From Rhizobiales bacterium GAS188 (GTDB lineage Bacteria; Pseudomonadota; Alphaproteobacteria; Rhizobiales; Beijerinckiaceae), in NCBI GenBank assembly GCA_900104855.1, contig FNSS01000001.1:186001-250000 (forward strand): a stretch of 64,000 bases of DNA. Direction: 5' to 3'. Below, piece by piece: positions 25,348 to 33,637 of the stretch. The notes beneath the pieces were generated by a model. The model was not told the DNA's origin. It saw nothing but the letters and a program-made list of their open reading frames with translations, and did no database searches. The position numbers and the translations under genes are program-made. Numbering within the stretch: the stretch's first letter is position 1; each line of letters opens with the position of its first letter.

Positions 25348-26281
25348 GAGGCTGACTGAAAAAAGAAAGTTGGGTGATTTCAATCTGTTGTGATTCCGTT
25401 GGGTTGCGAAGCTCAAAGGAGATCACGATGGCTTGGACTGAAACCACCCGCGCGCACTATCGGCGCGATGCGTTGCGCTACGCAAGCGATCTTACCGACG
25501 CGGAATGGACGTTGATCGAGCCGTTTCTGCCGACGGCTTCGAAGGTTGGGCGGCCGAGAAAGACGGACTTGCGCTCGGTGGTGGAGGCGATCCTTTATAT
25601 GGCGTCGACCGGCTGCCAATGGCGCGCGATCCCCAAGGATTTTCCGCCCTACTCGACAGTGCAAGGCTACTTCTACGCTTGGTCGCACAAGGGTTTGTTG
25701 GCGCACATCAACCACATGCTGGTCATGGCCCTGCGCGAGATGGTCGGGCGAGAGGCCAGCCCCACGGCGGGCGTCATCGATAGCCAGTCGGTGAAGACCG
25801 CCGAATGCGGCGGCCCCAGAGGCTTCGATGCGGGCAAGAAGCTCAAAGGCCGCAAACGCCATATCGTCACCGACACCGAGGGCCATCTGGTCGGCGTGCA
25901 GGTTCACCCCGCCGATATCCAAGACCGCGACGGCACACCGGACCTGCTGGCGTCGATCCGCTCGCTCTATCCGTGGCTGCGCCATGTCTTCGCCGACGGC
26001 GGCTATGCCGGAGACAAGCTGCGCGACGCCATGACCACGCTCGGCCAATGGACTTTCGAGATCATCAAACGCTCCGACACCGCCAAGGGGTTCGAACTCC
26101 TGCCGCGTCGATGGGTAGTCGAACGAACCTTCGCTTGGCTCGGCCGATGCCGGCGGCTCGCGAAGGACTTCGAAGCCAGCATCGAGAGCGCCGTCGCTTG
26201 GATCCTCATCGCCCACATCCGCCGCCTTACAAGAAGGCTGGGGAGAGCGTGAAATGCTGCCAGCCTTTATGAGTCAGACTC
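25348..26281. mobile_element. Complete IS5-family insertion sequence (934 bp)
   Basis: The element is bounded by imperfect inverted repeats: left GAGGCTGACTGAAAAAAG, right (reverse complement) GAGTCTGACTCATAAAGG. It is flanked by TCA on both sides (25345-25347 and 26282-26284). It carries one intact DDE transposase. Intact ends, gene and target duplication suggest recent and possibly still active insertion. Confidence 0.85.
25428..26252 (+). CDS. IS5-family transposase
   Basis: This 274-residue DDE transposase has catalytic residues D118 (VIDSQSVK), D190 (FADGGYAG) and E232 in VERTFAWLGRCRRLAKDFE. An N-terminal YASDLTDAEWTLIEPFLP segment is typical of the IS5 group. ATG at 25428 is chosen because GGAG precedes it. 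It fills almost the whole element. No frameshift is present. Confidence 0.95.
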   Translation: MAWTETTRAHYRRDALRYASDLTDAEWTLIEPFLPTASKVGRPRKTDLRSVVEAILYMASTGCQWRAIPKDFPPYSTVQGYFYAWSHKGLLAHINHMLVMALREMVGREASPTAGVIDSQSVKTAECGGPRGFDAGKKLKGRKRHIVTDTEGHLVGVQVHPADIQDRDGTPDLLASIRSLYPWLRHVFADGGYAGDKLRDAMTTLGQWTFEIIKRSDTAKGFELLPRRWVVERTFAWLGRCRRLAKDFEASIESAVAWILIAHIRRLTRRLGRA

Positions 26282-26284
26282 TCA
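26282..26284. repeat. Target-site duplication TCA, right
   Basis: TCA follows the right inverted repeat and matches 25345-25347. Confidence 0.7.
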
Positions 26285-26340
26285 GGCGCACTCCACGGCT
26301 GACGCGGCGATAGGCAGCTGCCCGAGCGCTGGCGGAAGAG

Positions 26341-26658
26341 CTATTCCGCGGCACGGCGCCTCAGCCATTCGCTGGCGACCTCACCCATCGTTTTGTTCGT
26401 CCCGTCCTTGATCCACTGCATGAAGCTGCGGTCGAATTTGAATCCCTGTCCGCATTGAGCTGTCATGTAGCGACGCACATTCTGAGTGTTCTTGTAGTTA
26501 TCCGTCACCGGAGTGTCAGGAGTGATCGGATCGCTATGCCAGTCAAATGGGGCCACCGGACGCCACTCCTTCGTCTCAAAAAACCGCCGATGAGATCGCG
26601 GTTTTTGCACCCAACTTTTTTGGGACGGTAGTCTGCCTTCACGCATGAATATCCGCAA
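26341..26658 (-). pseudogene. DUF6434-domain fragment, probably truncated at its N-terminus
   Basis: This 105-residue frame contains a nearly complete DUF6434 domain: PFDWHSDPITPDTPVTDNYKNTQNVRRYM, CGQGFKFDRSFMQWIKDG and KTMGEVASEWLRRR. In other bacteria this domain usually follows an N-terminal SAP-like region; here the sequence before residue 25 is unrelated and the frame stops close to the 150-bp direct repeat at 26673. It is therefore probably a remnant cut when the insert was formed, although the remaining domain could still be expressed. Confidence 0.6.
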
Positions 26659-26672
26659 CGGCTCGCTTGGCC

Positions 26673-26822
26673 CAGCGCGCTCGTGGCGGAGGCACGCCAG
26701 CTCGCCAAGGTGCTGGCCTGAGGGCCGGACCGCCGGCTTCCAGCCGGCATCGTGCCGGGTCGAGGCTCAGATCGCCGGCACCACGTCGTCCTGCCGTTGC
26801 CGGCTGGAAGCCGGCGCTCCGA
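26673..26822. repeat. 150-bp direct repeat, copy 2
   Basis: This is the second copy of 24323-24472 in the same orientation. It includes the last 16 codons of the LysR gene as a gene fragment and a REP-like doublet. It lies 118 bp before the fdsG start. Confidence 0.9.
26731..26816. repeat. REP-like doublet (copy 2)
   Basis: The same 19-bp arms lie at 26731-26749 and 26798-26816 around a 48-bp spacer. One spacer base differs from copy 1. Confidence 0.85.
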
Positions 26823-26853
26823 ACGGGCCTTTCGCAATCCGCGATCGGATTTC

Positions 26854-26869
26854 CTGATCGACCGATCAG
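26854..26869. promoter_or_regulatory. Palindrome CTGATCG-AC-CGATCAG upstream of fdsG
   Basis: This perfect 7-2-7 inverted repeat lies 71 bp before the fdsG start. Position and symmetry fit a LysR-type binding site for the presumed formate dehydrogenase regulator. Confidence 0.4.
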
Positions 26870-26910
26870 CGCTTTCGTCTTGATCGTGCAGGGTTTTTCG
26901 TAGCTCCTTC

Positions 26911-26925
26911 CTGGAATTATTCCAG
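26911..26925. promoter_or_regulatory. Palindrome CTGGAAT-T-ATTCCAG upstream of fdsG
   Basis: This perfect 7-1-7 inverted repeat lies 15 bp before the fdsG TTG start. It could be a second regulator site or a hairpin controlling translation start, since no normal Shine-Dalgarno sequence is seen. Confidence 0.4.
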
Positions 26926-26940
26926 AAGCGGTGCGAAACC

Positions 26941-27414
26941 TTGCGGACATTCGAAGCCTGGAGCGCTGAACGCGCAGCCGAGATCATCGGCCGATACCGC
27001 GAGGAAGAGGGCGCGACCTTGCCGATCCTGCACGCCCTGCAGGAGGTGTTCGGTTGCGTGCCGGAGGCCGCGGTGCCGCTGGTCGCCGAAGCGCTCAACC
27101 TGTCGCGCGCCGAGGTGCATGGCGTCGTCACCTTCTATCACGATTTCCGCCGTGAGCCGCCCGGCCGACATGTGCTCAAGCTCTGCCGGGCCGAAGCCTG
27201 CCAGGCCATGGGAGGCGAACAGCTCGCAGCGCAGGCCCAAGCCAGGCTCGGCATCGGCTTTGGCGCCACCACGACCGATGGGCGGGTGACGCTGGAACCC
27301 ATCTATTGTCTCGGCCTCTGCGCGCTCGCACCCTCCGCCATGCTCGATGGGCGCCTGCATGGGCGCCTCGACAAGACGCGGCTCGAGTCGCTGCTGGCGG
27401 AGATCGAGCGGTGA
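26941..27414 (+). CDS. fdsG: NAD-dependent formate dehydrogenase gamma subunit
   Basis: This 157-residue NuoE-like subunit holds a [2Fe-2S] cluster with ligands in CRAEACQ and CLGLCA. It has the usual LPILHALQEVFG and GVVTFYHDF segments. The start is TTG at 26941; the frame has no ATG or GTG nearby and a stop lies upstream at 26881. It is the first gene of fdsGBA-fdhD-fdsD, which oxidises formate and reduces NAD in the cytoplasm. The stop overlaps the GTG of fdsB. Confidence 0.93.
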   Translation: MRTFEAWSAERAAEIIGRYREEEGATLPILHALQEVFGCVPEAAVPLVAEALNLSRAEVHGVVTFYHDFRREPPGRHVLKLCRAEACQAMGGEQLAAQAQARLGIGFGATTTDGRVTLEPIYCLGLCALAPSAMLDGRLHGRLDKTRLESLLAEIER

Positions 27415-28970
27415 GCGTGCGCGTCTATGTTCCCAAGGATGCCGGAGCGCTTTCGGTCGGCGCCGACGAGGTCGCGGCCGCGATCGCGGCGGGAGCGCGC
27501 CGGCGCGGCGCCGAGGTCGAGATCGTTCGCACCGGCTCGCGCGGGCTCTATTGGCTCGAGCCGATGGTCGAGGTCGCGACGCCTTCGGGCCGCGTGGCCT
27601 ATGGCCCGGTCGGCGCGGGCGATGTCGAAGCGCTCCTCGACGCCGGATTGCTCGGCGGCGGGACGCATCCGCTCAGCCTCGGCATAGCCGAAGACATCCC
27701 CTGGCTGAAGCGCCAGACGCGTCTGACCTTCGCGCGCTGCGGTGTGATCGATCCGGCCTCGCTCGCCGATTATCGCCAGCATGGCGGCTATCAGGGCCTG
27801 GAGCGGGCGCTGACGCTCGGCGCCGCCGCCACGATCGCGGAGGTGGTCCAGTCAGGCCTGCGCGGCCGTGGTGGCGCCGGATTCCCGACCGGCATCAAAT
27901 GGCGCACGGTCGCCGAGACGCAAGCTCCGCTGAAATACATCGTCTGCAATGCGGATGAAGGCGATAGCGGCACCTTCGCCGACCGCATGCTGATGGAAGG
28001 CGATCCGTTCTCGCTGATCGAAGGGATGACCATCGCCGCCATCGCGGTCGGCGCCAGCCGGGGCTATCTCTATATCCGCTCCGAATATCCGCACGCCGTC
28101 GCGGCGATGGCTCAGGCGATCGCTGCTGCCAGGCGCGGCGGCATGCTGGGCGAAGGCATCGCCGGTTCGGCGCATCGCTTCGACATCGAGCTGCGCGTCG
28201 GGGCAGGTGCCTATGTCTGCGGCGAAGAGACCTCGCTGCTCGAAAGCCTCGAAGGCAGGCGCGGCATCGTGCGGGCGAAACCGCCGCTGCCGGCTCATAA
28301 GGGATTGTTCGGCCGACCGACCGTCATCAACAATGTGCTGTCGCTCGCCACGGTGCCGTTCATCCTCGCCGAGGGCGCCAAGGCCTATGCGGAATTCGGC
28401 ATGGGCCGGTCGCGCGGCACCATGCCGATCCAGCTCGCCGGCAACGTCAAGCATGGCGGCCTCTACGAGACAGGCTTCGGGATTACGCTCGGCGAGCTCG
28501 TCGACGAGATCGGCGGCGGCACGGCGAGCGGGCGCCCGGTGCGGGCCGTGCAGGTCGGCGGTCCGCTCGGCGCCTATTTCCCGCGCGCTCTGTTCGACAC
28601 GCCTTTCGACTATGAGGCCTTTGCGGCCCGCGACGGGTTGATCGGCCATGGCGGCATCGTCGTCTTCGACGATACCGTCGACATGGCGCGTCAGGCACGC
28701 TTTGCCATGGAATTCTGCGCGATCGAATCCTGCGGCAAATGCACGCCCTGCCGCATCGGCTCGACACGCGGGGTCGAGATCATCGACCGCATCCAGCGCG
28801 GCGAAGGGCGTTCCGAAAACCTCGCTGTGCTCGAAGACCTCTGCCACACCATGAAGTTCGGCTCGCTCTGCGCGCTCGGCGGCTTCACGCCCTATCCGGT
28901 GATGAGCGCACTCACCCATTTTCCCGAGGATTTCGGCCGCGCCCCGCCCCGGGTTGAAGCCGCCGAGTGA
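27411..28970 (+). CDS. fdsB: NAD-dependent formate dehydrogenase beta subunit
   Basis: This 519-residue NuoF-like subunit has a thioredoxin-like N-terminal domain. FMN and NADH are bound in GLRGRGGAGFPTGIKW and NADEGDSGTF, followed by ETSLLESLEGRRGIVRAKPPLPAHKG. The [4Fe-4S] ligands are in ESCGKCTPCRIG. The GTG start overlaps the fdsG stop (GTGA). It transfers electrons from the iron-sulfur chain to NAD. Confidence 0.95.
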   Translation: MSVRVYVPKDAGALSVGADEVAAAIAAGARRRGAEVEIVRTGSRGLYWLEPMVEVATPSGRVAYGPVGAGDVEALLDAGLLGGGTHPLSLGIAEDIPWLKRQTRLTFARCGVIDPASLADYRQHGGYQGLERALTLGAAATIAEVVQSGLRGRGGAGFPTGIKWRTVAETQAPLKYIVCNADEGDSGTFADRMLMEGDPFSLIEGMTIAAIAVGASRGYLYIRSEYPHAVAAMAQAIAAARRGGMLGEGIAGSAHRFDIELRVGAGAYVCGEETSLLESLEGRRGIVRAKPPLPAHKGLFGRPTVINNVLSLATVPFILAEGAKAYAEFGMGRSRGTMPIQLAGNVKHGGLYETGFGITLGELVDEIGGGTASGRPVRAVQVGGPLGAYFPRALFDTPFDYEAFAARDGLIGHGGIVVFDDTVDMARQARFAMEFCAIESCGKCTPCRIGSTRGVEIIDRIQRGEGRSENLAVLEDLCHTMKFGSLCALGGFTPYPVMSALTHFPEDFGRAPPRVEAAE

Positions 28971-28981
28971 AGGAGGACGTC

Positions 28982-31876
28982 ATGTCTCTTGTCAGCATGT
29001 CTCTCTTGCACGAGATCGACTACGGCACGCCCCGCCTCGCATCCGGCAAGGAGGTCACGCTGACGATCGACGGCCGGACGGTGAGCGTGCCCGAGGGCAC
29101 TTCGATCATGCGCGCCGCCATGGAATCGGGCACGCAGATCCCGAAGCTTTGCGCCACCGACATGCTCGAGGCCTTCGGCTCCTGCCGCATGTGCCTCGTC
29201 GAGATCGACGGCCGGGCCGGCACGCCTGCCTCCTGCACGACGCCGGTCGCTTCCGGCATGGTGGTGCGCACCCAGACAGAGCGCCTGAAGCGGCTGCGCA
29301 AGGGCGTGATGGAGCTCTACATCTCCGATCACCCGCTCGACTGCCTCACCTGCGCGGCCAATGGCGATTGCGAGCTGCAGGACATGGCGGGAGCCGTCGG
29401 CCTGCGCGAGGTGCGCTACGGCTATGCAGGCGAGAACCATGTGTTCGCCAAAGCGGAAGACGGGTCGGCCAATGCGAGCTTCATGGCGAAGGACGAAACG
29501 AACCCGTATTTCACCTACGATCCGTCGAAATGCATCGTCTGCTCGCGCTGCGTGCGTGCCTGCGAGGAGGTGCAGGGCACCTTCGCGCTGACGATCTCGG
29601 GCCGCGGCTTCGACAGCCGTGTCTCGCCCGGCATGCAGAAGGATTTCCTCGGCTCGGAATGCGTCTCTTGCGGCGCTTGCGTGCAGGCCTGCCCCACCGC
29701 GACGCTCACCGAAAAGTCGCTGATCGAGATCGGCCAGCCGGAGCATGCGGTGGTGACCACCTGCGCCTATTGCGGCGTCGGCTGCGCCTTCAAGGCGGAG
29801 ATGCGCGGCGAGGAAGTGGTGCGCATGGTGCCCTATAAGGACGGCAAGGCCAATCGCGGCCATTCCTGCGTCAAGGGCCGCTTCGCCTGGGGTTATGCGA
29901 CCCATAAGGAGCGCATCCTCAAGCCGATGATCCGCGCCCGGATCTCCGATCCCTGGCGGGAAACGTCATGGGACGAGGCGATCGCCCACGCGGCTTCAGA
30001 GTTCAAGCGCCTGCAGCAGACCTATGGCAAGCGCGCCATCGGCGGCATCACCTCCTCGCGCTGCACCAATGAGGAGACATTTTTGGTGCAGAAGCTGGTG
30101 CGCGCCGGCTTCGGCAACAACAATGTCGATACTTGCGCCCGGGTCTGCCACTCGCCGACCGGCTACGGCCTCAAGACCACTTTCGGCACCTCGGCCGGCA
30201 CCCAGGATTTCGATTCCGTCGAGCACGCCGATGTGGTCATGGTCATCGGCGCCAATCCGACCGACGGCCATCCGGTCTTCGCCTCGCGCCTGAAGAAGCG
30301 CTTGCGCCAGGGCGCCAAGCTGATCGTCGTCGATCCGCGCCGCATCGATCTGGTGCGCACGCCGCATGTCGAGGCCGTCCAGCATCTGCCGCTGCGACCC
30401 GGCACCAATGTCGCCGTCCTGACGGCGCTCGCCCATGTGATCGTCACCGAGGGCCTCGTGGACGAGGCTTTCGTGCGCAGCCAATGCGAGCGCGACGAGT
30501 TCGAGGACTGGGCGGCTTTCGTCGCCGAGCCGCGCAACAGCCCCGAGGAGGTCGCGAAGGTGTCGGGCGTGCCCGCCGAGACCATGCGCGAAGCGGCGCG
30601 CCTATACGCCACGGGCGGCAATGCGGCGATCTATTACGGGCTCGGCGTCACCGAGCACAGCCAGGGCTCGACCACCGTGATGGCGATCGCCAACCTCGCC
30701 ATGGCGACCGGCAATATCGGCCGACAAGGCGTCGGCGTGAACCCGCTGCGCGGCCAGAACAATGTGCAGGGCGCCTGCGATATGGGCTCTTTCCCGCATG
30801 AGCTCTCGGGCTACCGCCATATCTCGGACGATGCGACGCGCGTGATGTTCGAGAGCTTCTGGGGCTCGGCGCTCGACCACGAGCCCGGCCTGCGCATCCC
30901 CAACATGCTCGATGCCGCGGTCGACGGCTCGTTCAAAGGCATCTACATCCAGGGCGAGGACATCCTGCAATCCGACCCGAATACGCGTCATGTGGCGGCC
31001 GGGCTCGAGGCCATGGAATGCGTGGTGGTGCAGGACCTGTTCCTCAACGAGACGGCGAACTACGCCCATGTCTTCCTCCCCGGTTCGACTTTCCTCGAGA
31101 AGGACGGAACCTTCACCAATGCCGAGCGCCGCATCCAGCGGGTCCGCAAGGTGATGACGCCGCGCAACGGCTTCGCCGATTGGGAAATCACGGTGATGCT
31201 GGCGAAGGCCATGGGCCATGACATGCAATACGAGCACCCATCGCAGATCATGGACGAGATCGCGCGGCTGACACCGACCTTCGCGGGCGTCTCCTACGGC
31301 AAGCTCGATGCGCTGGGCTCGATCCAATGGCCCTGCAACGAGAAGGCGCCTGAAGGCACGCCCGTCATGCATATCGGCGGCTTCGTGCGCGGCAAGGGCA
31401 AGTTCGTCATCACCGAATATGTCGCGACCGACGAGAAGACCGGGCCGCGCTTCCCGCTGCTGCTGACGACGGGACGCATCTTGAGCCAATACAATGTCGG
31501 GGCCCAGACGCGGCGCACCGCGAACATCGTCTGGCATGAGGAAGACCGCCTCGAAATCCACCCTCACGATGCCGAGGAGCGCGGTGTCCGCGACGGCGAT
31601 TGGATCAAGGTTGCGAGCCGTGCCGGCGAGACGACCTTGCGGGCGCTGGTCACCGAGCGCGTGGCGCCGGGTGTCGTCTACACGACCTTCCACCACCCGA
31701 ACACGCAGGCAAATGTCGTCACCACTGAATATTCCGACTGGGCGACCAACTGCCCCGAATACAAGGTGACGGCGGTGCAGATCGCGCCCTCGAACGGGCC
31801 CTCGCAATGGCAGAAGGACTATCAGGAGCTGGCGCGGGAAGCGCGGCGCGTCGCTCCGCCGGTGGCGGCGGAATAA
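28982..31876 (+). CDS. fdsA: NAD-dependent formate dehydrogenase alpha subunit (molybdenum)
   Basis: This 964-residue catalytic subunit has an N-terminal [2Fe-2S] domain (GSCRMCLVEI), a NuoG-like HPLDCLTC cluster, and two ferredoxin clusters (CIVCSRCVRAC, CVSCGACVQAC). A further [4Fe-4S] CAYCGVGC precedes the bis-MGD molybdenum domain. The metal ligand is cysteine in CARVCHSPTG, so no selenocysteine is used. The C-terminal domain (LLLTTGRILSQYNVGAQTRR) closes the cofactor site. ATG at 28982 follows GGAGG. Length is normal for FdsA. Confidence 0.96.
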   Translation: MSLVSMSLLHEIDYGTPRLASGKEVTLTIDGRTVSVPEGTSIMRAAMESGTQIPKLCATDMLEAFGSCRMCLVEIDGRAGTPASCTTPVASGMVVRTQTERLKRLRKGVMELYISDHPLDCLTCAANGDCELQDMAGAVGLREVRYGYAGENHVFAKAEDGSANASFMAKDETNPYFTYDPSKCIVCSRCVRACEEVQGTFALTISGRGFDSRVSPGMQKDFLGSECVSCGACVQACPTATLTEKSLIEIGQPEHAVVTTCAYCGVGCAFKAEMRGEEVVRMVPYKDGKANRGHSCVKGRFAWGYATHKERILKPMIRARISDPWRETSWDEAIAHAASEFKRLQQTYGKRAIGGITSSRCTNEETFLVQKLVRAGFGNNNVDTCARVCHSPTGYGLKTTFGTSAGTQDFDSVEHADVVMVIGANPTDGHPVFASRLKKRLRQGAKLIVVDPRRIDLVRTPHVEAVQHLPLRPGTNVAVLTALAHVIVTEGLVDEAFVRSQCERDEFEDWAAFVAEPRNSPEEVAKVSGVPAETMREAARLYATGGNAAIYYGLGVTEHSQGSTTVMAIANLAMATGNIGRQGVGVNPLRGQNNVQGACDMGSFPHELSGYRHISDDATRVMFESFWGSALDHEPGLRIPNMLDAAVDGSFKGIYIQGEDILQSDPNTRHVAAGLEAMECVVVQDLFLNETANYAHVFLPGSTFLEKDGTFTNAERRIQRVRKVMTPRNGFADWEITVMLAKAMGHDMQYEHPSQIMDEIARLTPTFAGVSYGKLDALGSIQWPCNEKAPEGTPVMHIGGFVRGKGKFVITEYVATDEKTGPRFPLLLTTGRILSQYNVGAQTRRTANIVWHEEDRLEIHPHDAEERGVRDGDWIKVASRAGETTLRALVTERVAPGVVYTTFHHPNTQANVVTTEYSDWATNCPEYKVTAVQIAPSNGPSQWQKDYQELAREARRVAPPVAAE

Positions 31877-31880
31877 CGGC

Positions 31881-32699
31881 ATGGCGAACCCGATCTGCCG
31901 CGTCGACCGCCTCGCGTGGCGCCATGCCGGCCCTTCGGTCGGCGAGCGCGCTCTGCCGGAGGAGACCGCCATCGCCTTCACCTATAACGGCACCTCCTAT
32001 GCGGTGATGATGGCGACGCCGCGCGACCTCGAGGATTTCGCCATAGGCTTCAGCCTGACGGAGGGCATCGTCGATACGCCTGACGAGATCGAGACGCTCG
32101 AAATCGTCGAGGAGGAGGTCGGGATCGAGCTGCGCATGTGGCTGTCCGCCTCGAGGGCCACGAGCTTTCAGGCGCGGCGCCGGCATATGGCCGGGCCCAC
32201 AGGCTGCGGGCTCTGCGGCATCGAGACGTTGACGCAAGCCATGCGGCCATTGCCGCAAGTCTCGGAGGGGCCGCATTTTTCCCCGGCCGAGATCATGGAG
32301 GCGGTCAGCTCGCTCGCGCCCTCGCAGCTCATCAATCTCGAGACCCGCGCGGTTCACGCTGCGGGCTTCTGGAGCGGCGAGCGAGGGCTCGTTGCGCTAC
32401 GCGAAGATGTCGGGCGCCATAATGCCTTGGACAAGCTCGGCGGAGCGATGGCGCGAAGCGGCTTGTCGGGCGGAGACGGCATCGCCATCCTGACGAGCCG
32501 CATCTCGGTCGAGATGGTGCAGAAGGCCGCCATGATCGGCATTCCGCTCCTGGTCGCGGTCTCGGCGCCGACCGCGCTGGCGGTCCGCACCGCCGAGGCC
32601 TGCAACATCACCTTGATCGGCATCGCGCGCGGCGACGGTTTCGAGATCTTCACGCACGCTCATCGGGTCGCGCTGGAGGCGGAAATGCATGTCGCCTGA
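31881..32699 (+). CDS. fdhD: Formate dehydrogenase accessory sulfurtransferase FdhD (FdsC)
   Basis: This 272-residue protein is needed to sulfurate the molybdenum cofactor of formate dehydrogenase. It has the CxxC loop in TGCGLCGIETL, and REDVGRHNALDKLGGA. It starts 4 bp after fdsA and overlaps fdsD by 11 bp. Confidence 0.94.
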   Translation: MANPICRVDRLAWRHAGPSVGERALPEETAIAFTYNGTSYAVMMATPRDLEDFAIGFSLTEGIVDTPDEIETLEIVEEEVGIELRMWLSASRATSFQARRRHMAGPTGCGLCGIETLTQAMRPLPQVSEGPHFSPAEIMEAVSSLAPSQLINLETRAVHAAGFWSGERGLVALREDVGRHNALDKLGGAMARSGLSGGDGIAILTSRISVEMVQKAAMIGIPLLVAVSAPTALAVRTAEACNITLIGIARGDGFEIFTHAHRVALEAEMHVA

Positions 32700-32913
32700 A
32701 CGCCTCGTCTATATGGCGAACCAGATCGGAACCTTCTTCGCGAGCCAAGGGGCCGACAGGGCGGTCGCCGGCACGCTCGACCATATCGAGAAATTCTGGG
32801 ATCCGCGCATGCGCGCCGAAATCGTCAAGCATCTCGAGGCGGGCGGCGATGGGCTCAGCCCGCTGGTGAGGCAGGCCATCGAGCAATTGGGCGAGGCGCG
32901 ATCGAAGGGGTGA
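32689..32913 (+). CDS. fdsD: Formate dehydrogenase delta subunit
   Basis: This 74-residue protein matches FdsD: LVYMANQIGTFFASQG, DHIEKFWDPRMR and LSPLVRQAIEQL. It binds the formate dehydrogenase complex as a small accessory subunit. It overlaps the end of fdhD and ends the operon. Confidence 0.93.
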   Translation: MSPERLVYMANQIGTFFASQGADRAVAGTLDHIEKFWDPRMRAEIVKHLEAGGDGLSPLVRQAIEQLGEARSKG

Positions 32914-32950
32914 GCGGGCGCCTACCCTCTCCCGCGCTCGGAAAAAGTCT

Positions 32951-33364
32951 TCAGCCCGGCGAGAGGAGGCGCCTCGCCTCTTCGTCCCGCAGGCCGAATA
33001 TGGCGATGATCTCCTGGATGGCGGACGAGGCGCCGTCTCGATCCAGGGTCAGAAAGGCGATGCCGCCCGCGCCCTCGGTTGCCTGACGCCTGGCGCCCTC
33101 CACCGCCGACATCGGATCCTGTGCGGCGTAGCGTTCCATGGCCACGGGATCCCCGGTCGTCGTGCGCTCGACGCGAAGCACGCGGTAATGCACCAACTGC
33201 GTGGGGCGGCGCGCCGCGGCGAGGCATTGCAACCCGGCTTCGGCCGGCGTCTCCATCGCCACCGCCTTGCTCCACTGCACGGAGTGTGAGTTCCGCCTCA
33301 ACGGCTCCGCACCGCCGAGGCCGACCGACATGAAAGGCTGGTGGTTCGTCTTGTTACTGATCAT
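32951..33364 (-). CDS. Hypothetical protein
   Basis: This 137-residue frame faces the fds operon. Its C-terminal half looks like a folded domain ([48 protein letters not shown]). The N-terminal part is less convincing, and the start could be ATG at 33331. No family is recognised. A frame on the same strand at 32922-33275 has an arginine-rich, shadow-like composition. Confidence 0.4.
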   Translation of the reverse strand: MISNKTNHQPFMSVGLGGAEPLRRNSHSVQWSKAVAMETPAEAGLQCLAAARRPTQLVHYRVLRVERTTTGDPVAMERYAAQDPMSAVEGARRQATEGAGGIAFLTLDRDGASSAIQEIIAIFGLRDEEARRLLSPG

Positions 33365-33517
33365 GATAGGTCTCTTCGTCCGCGCATCGCCGCGCGTTAC
33401 AACCGGCGCCGAGGTCGAGAGAAAAAATTGTGCGGCTTGCGCCGTTCAGGGCGCTTTTTCGGTCGTCAGCCCGGTTCCCCGCTCCTTCCCCTTGTGAAAC
33501 GGCCGCCGCGCGGCCAT

Positions 33518-33545
33518 TTGACACCGGCCGTGCCCGAGCTATGCT
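33518..33545 (+). promoter_or_regulatory. Sigma-70-type promoter of argD
   Basis: TTGACA at 33518-33523 and TATGCT at 33540-33545 are spaced 16 bp. This would start a leader of about 85 bases before argD. The leader contains a GCCGCCC/GGGCGGC hairpin. Confidence 0.55.
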
Positions 33546-33637
33546 ATGGGCTGGAGCCGCCCATGGGGCGGCGATTTCGTTTGTGGCGCCCGGGCGCGTT
33601 GCCACCCGGCGCTGCTTTTTGCCACGGGAGGACAGTC

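Noticed and set aside
33330-33497. 55-residue plus-strand frame with a hydrophobic start
   Set aside because: It has no ribosome binding site and overlaps the better minus-strand frame; it may be real but cannot be supported.
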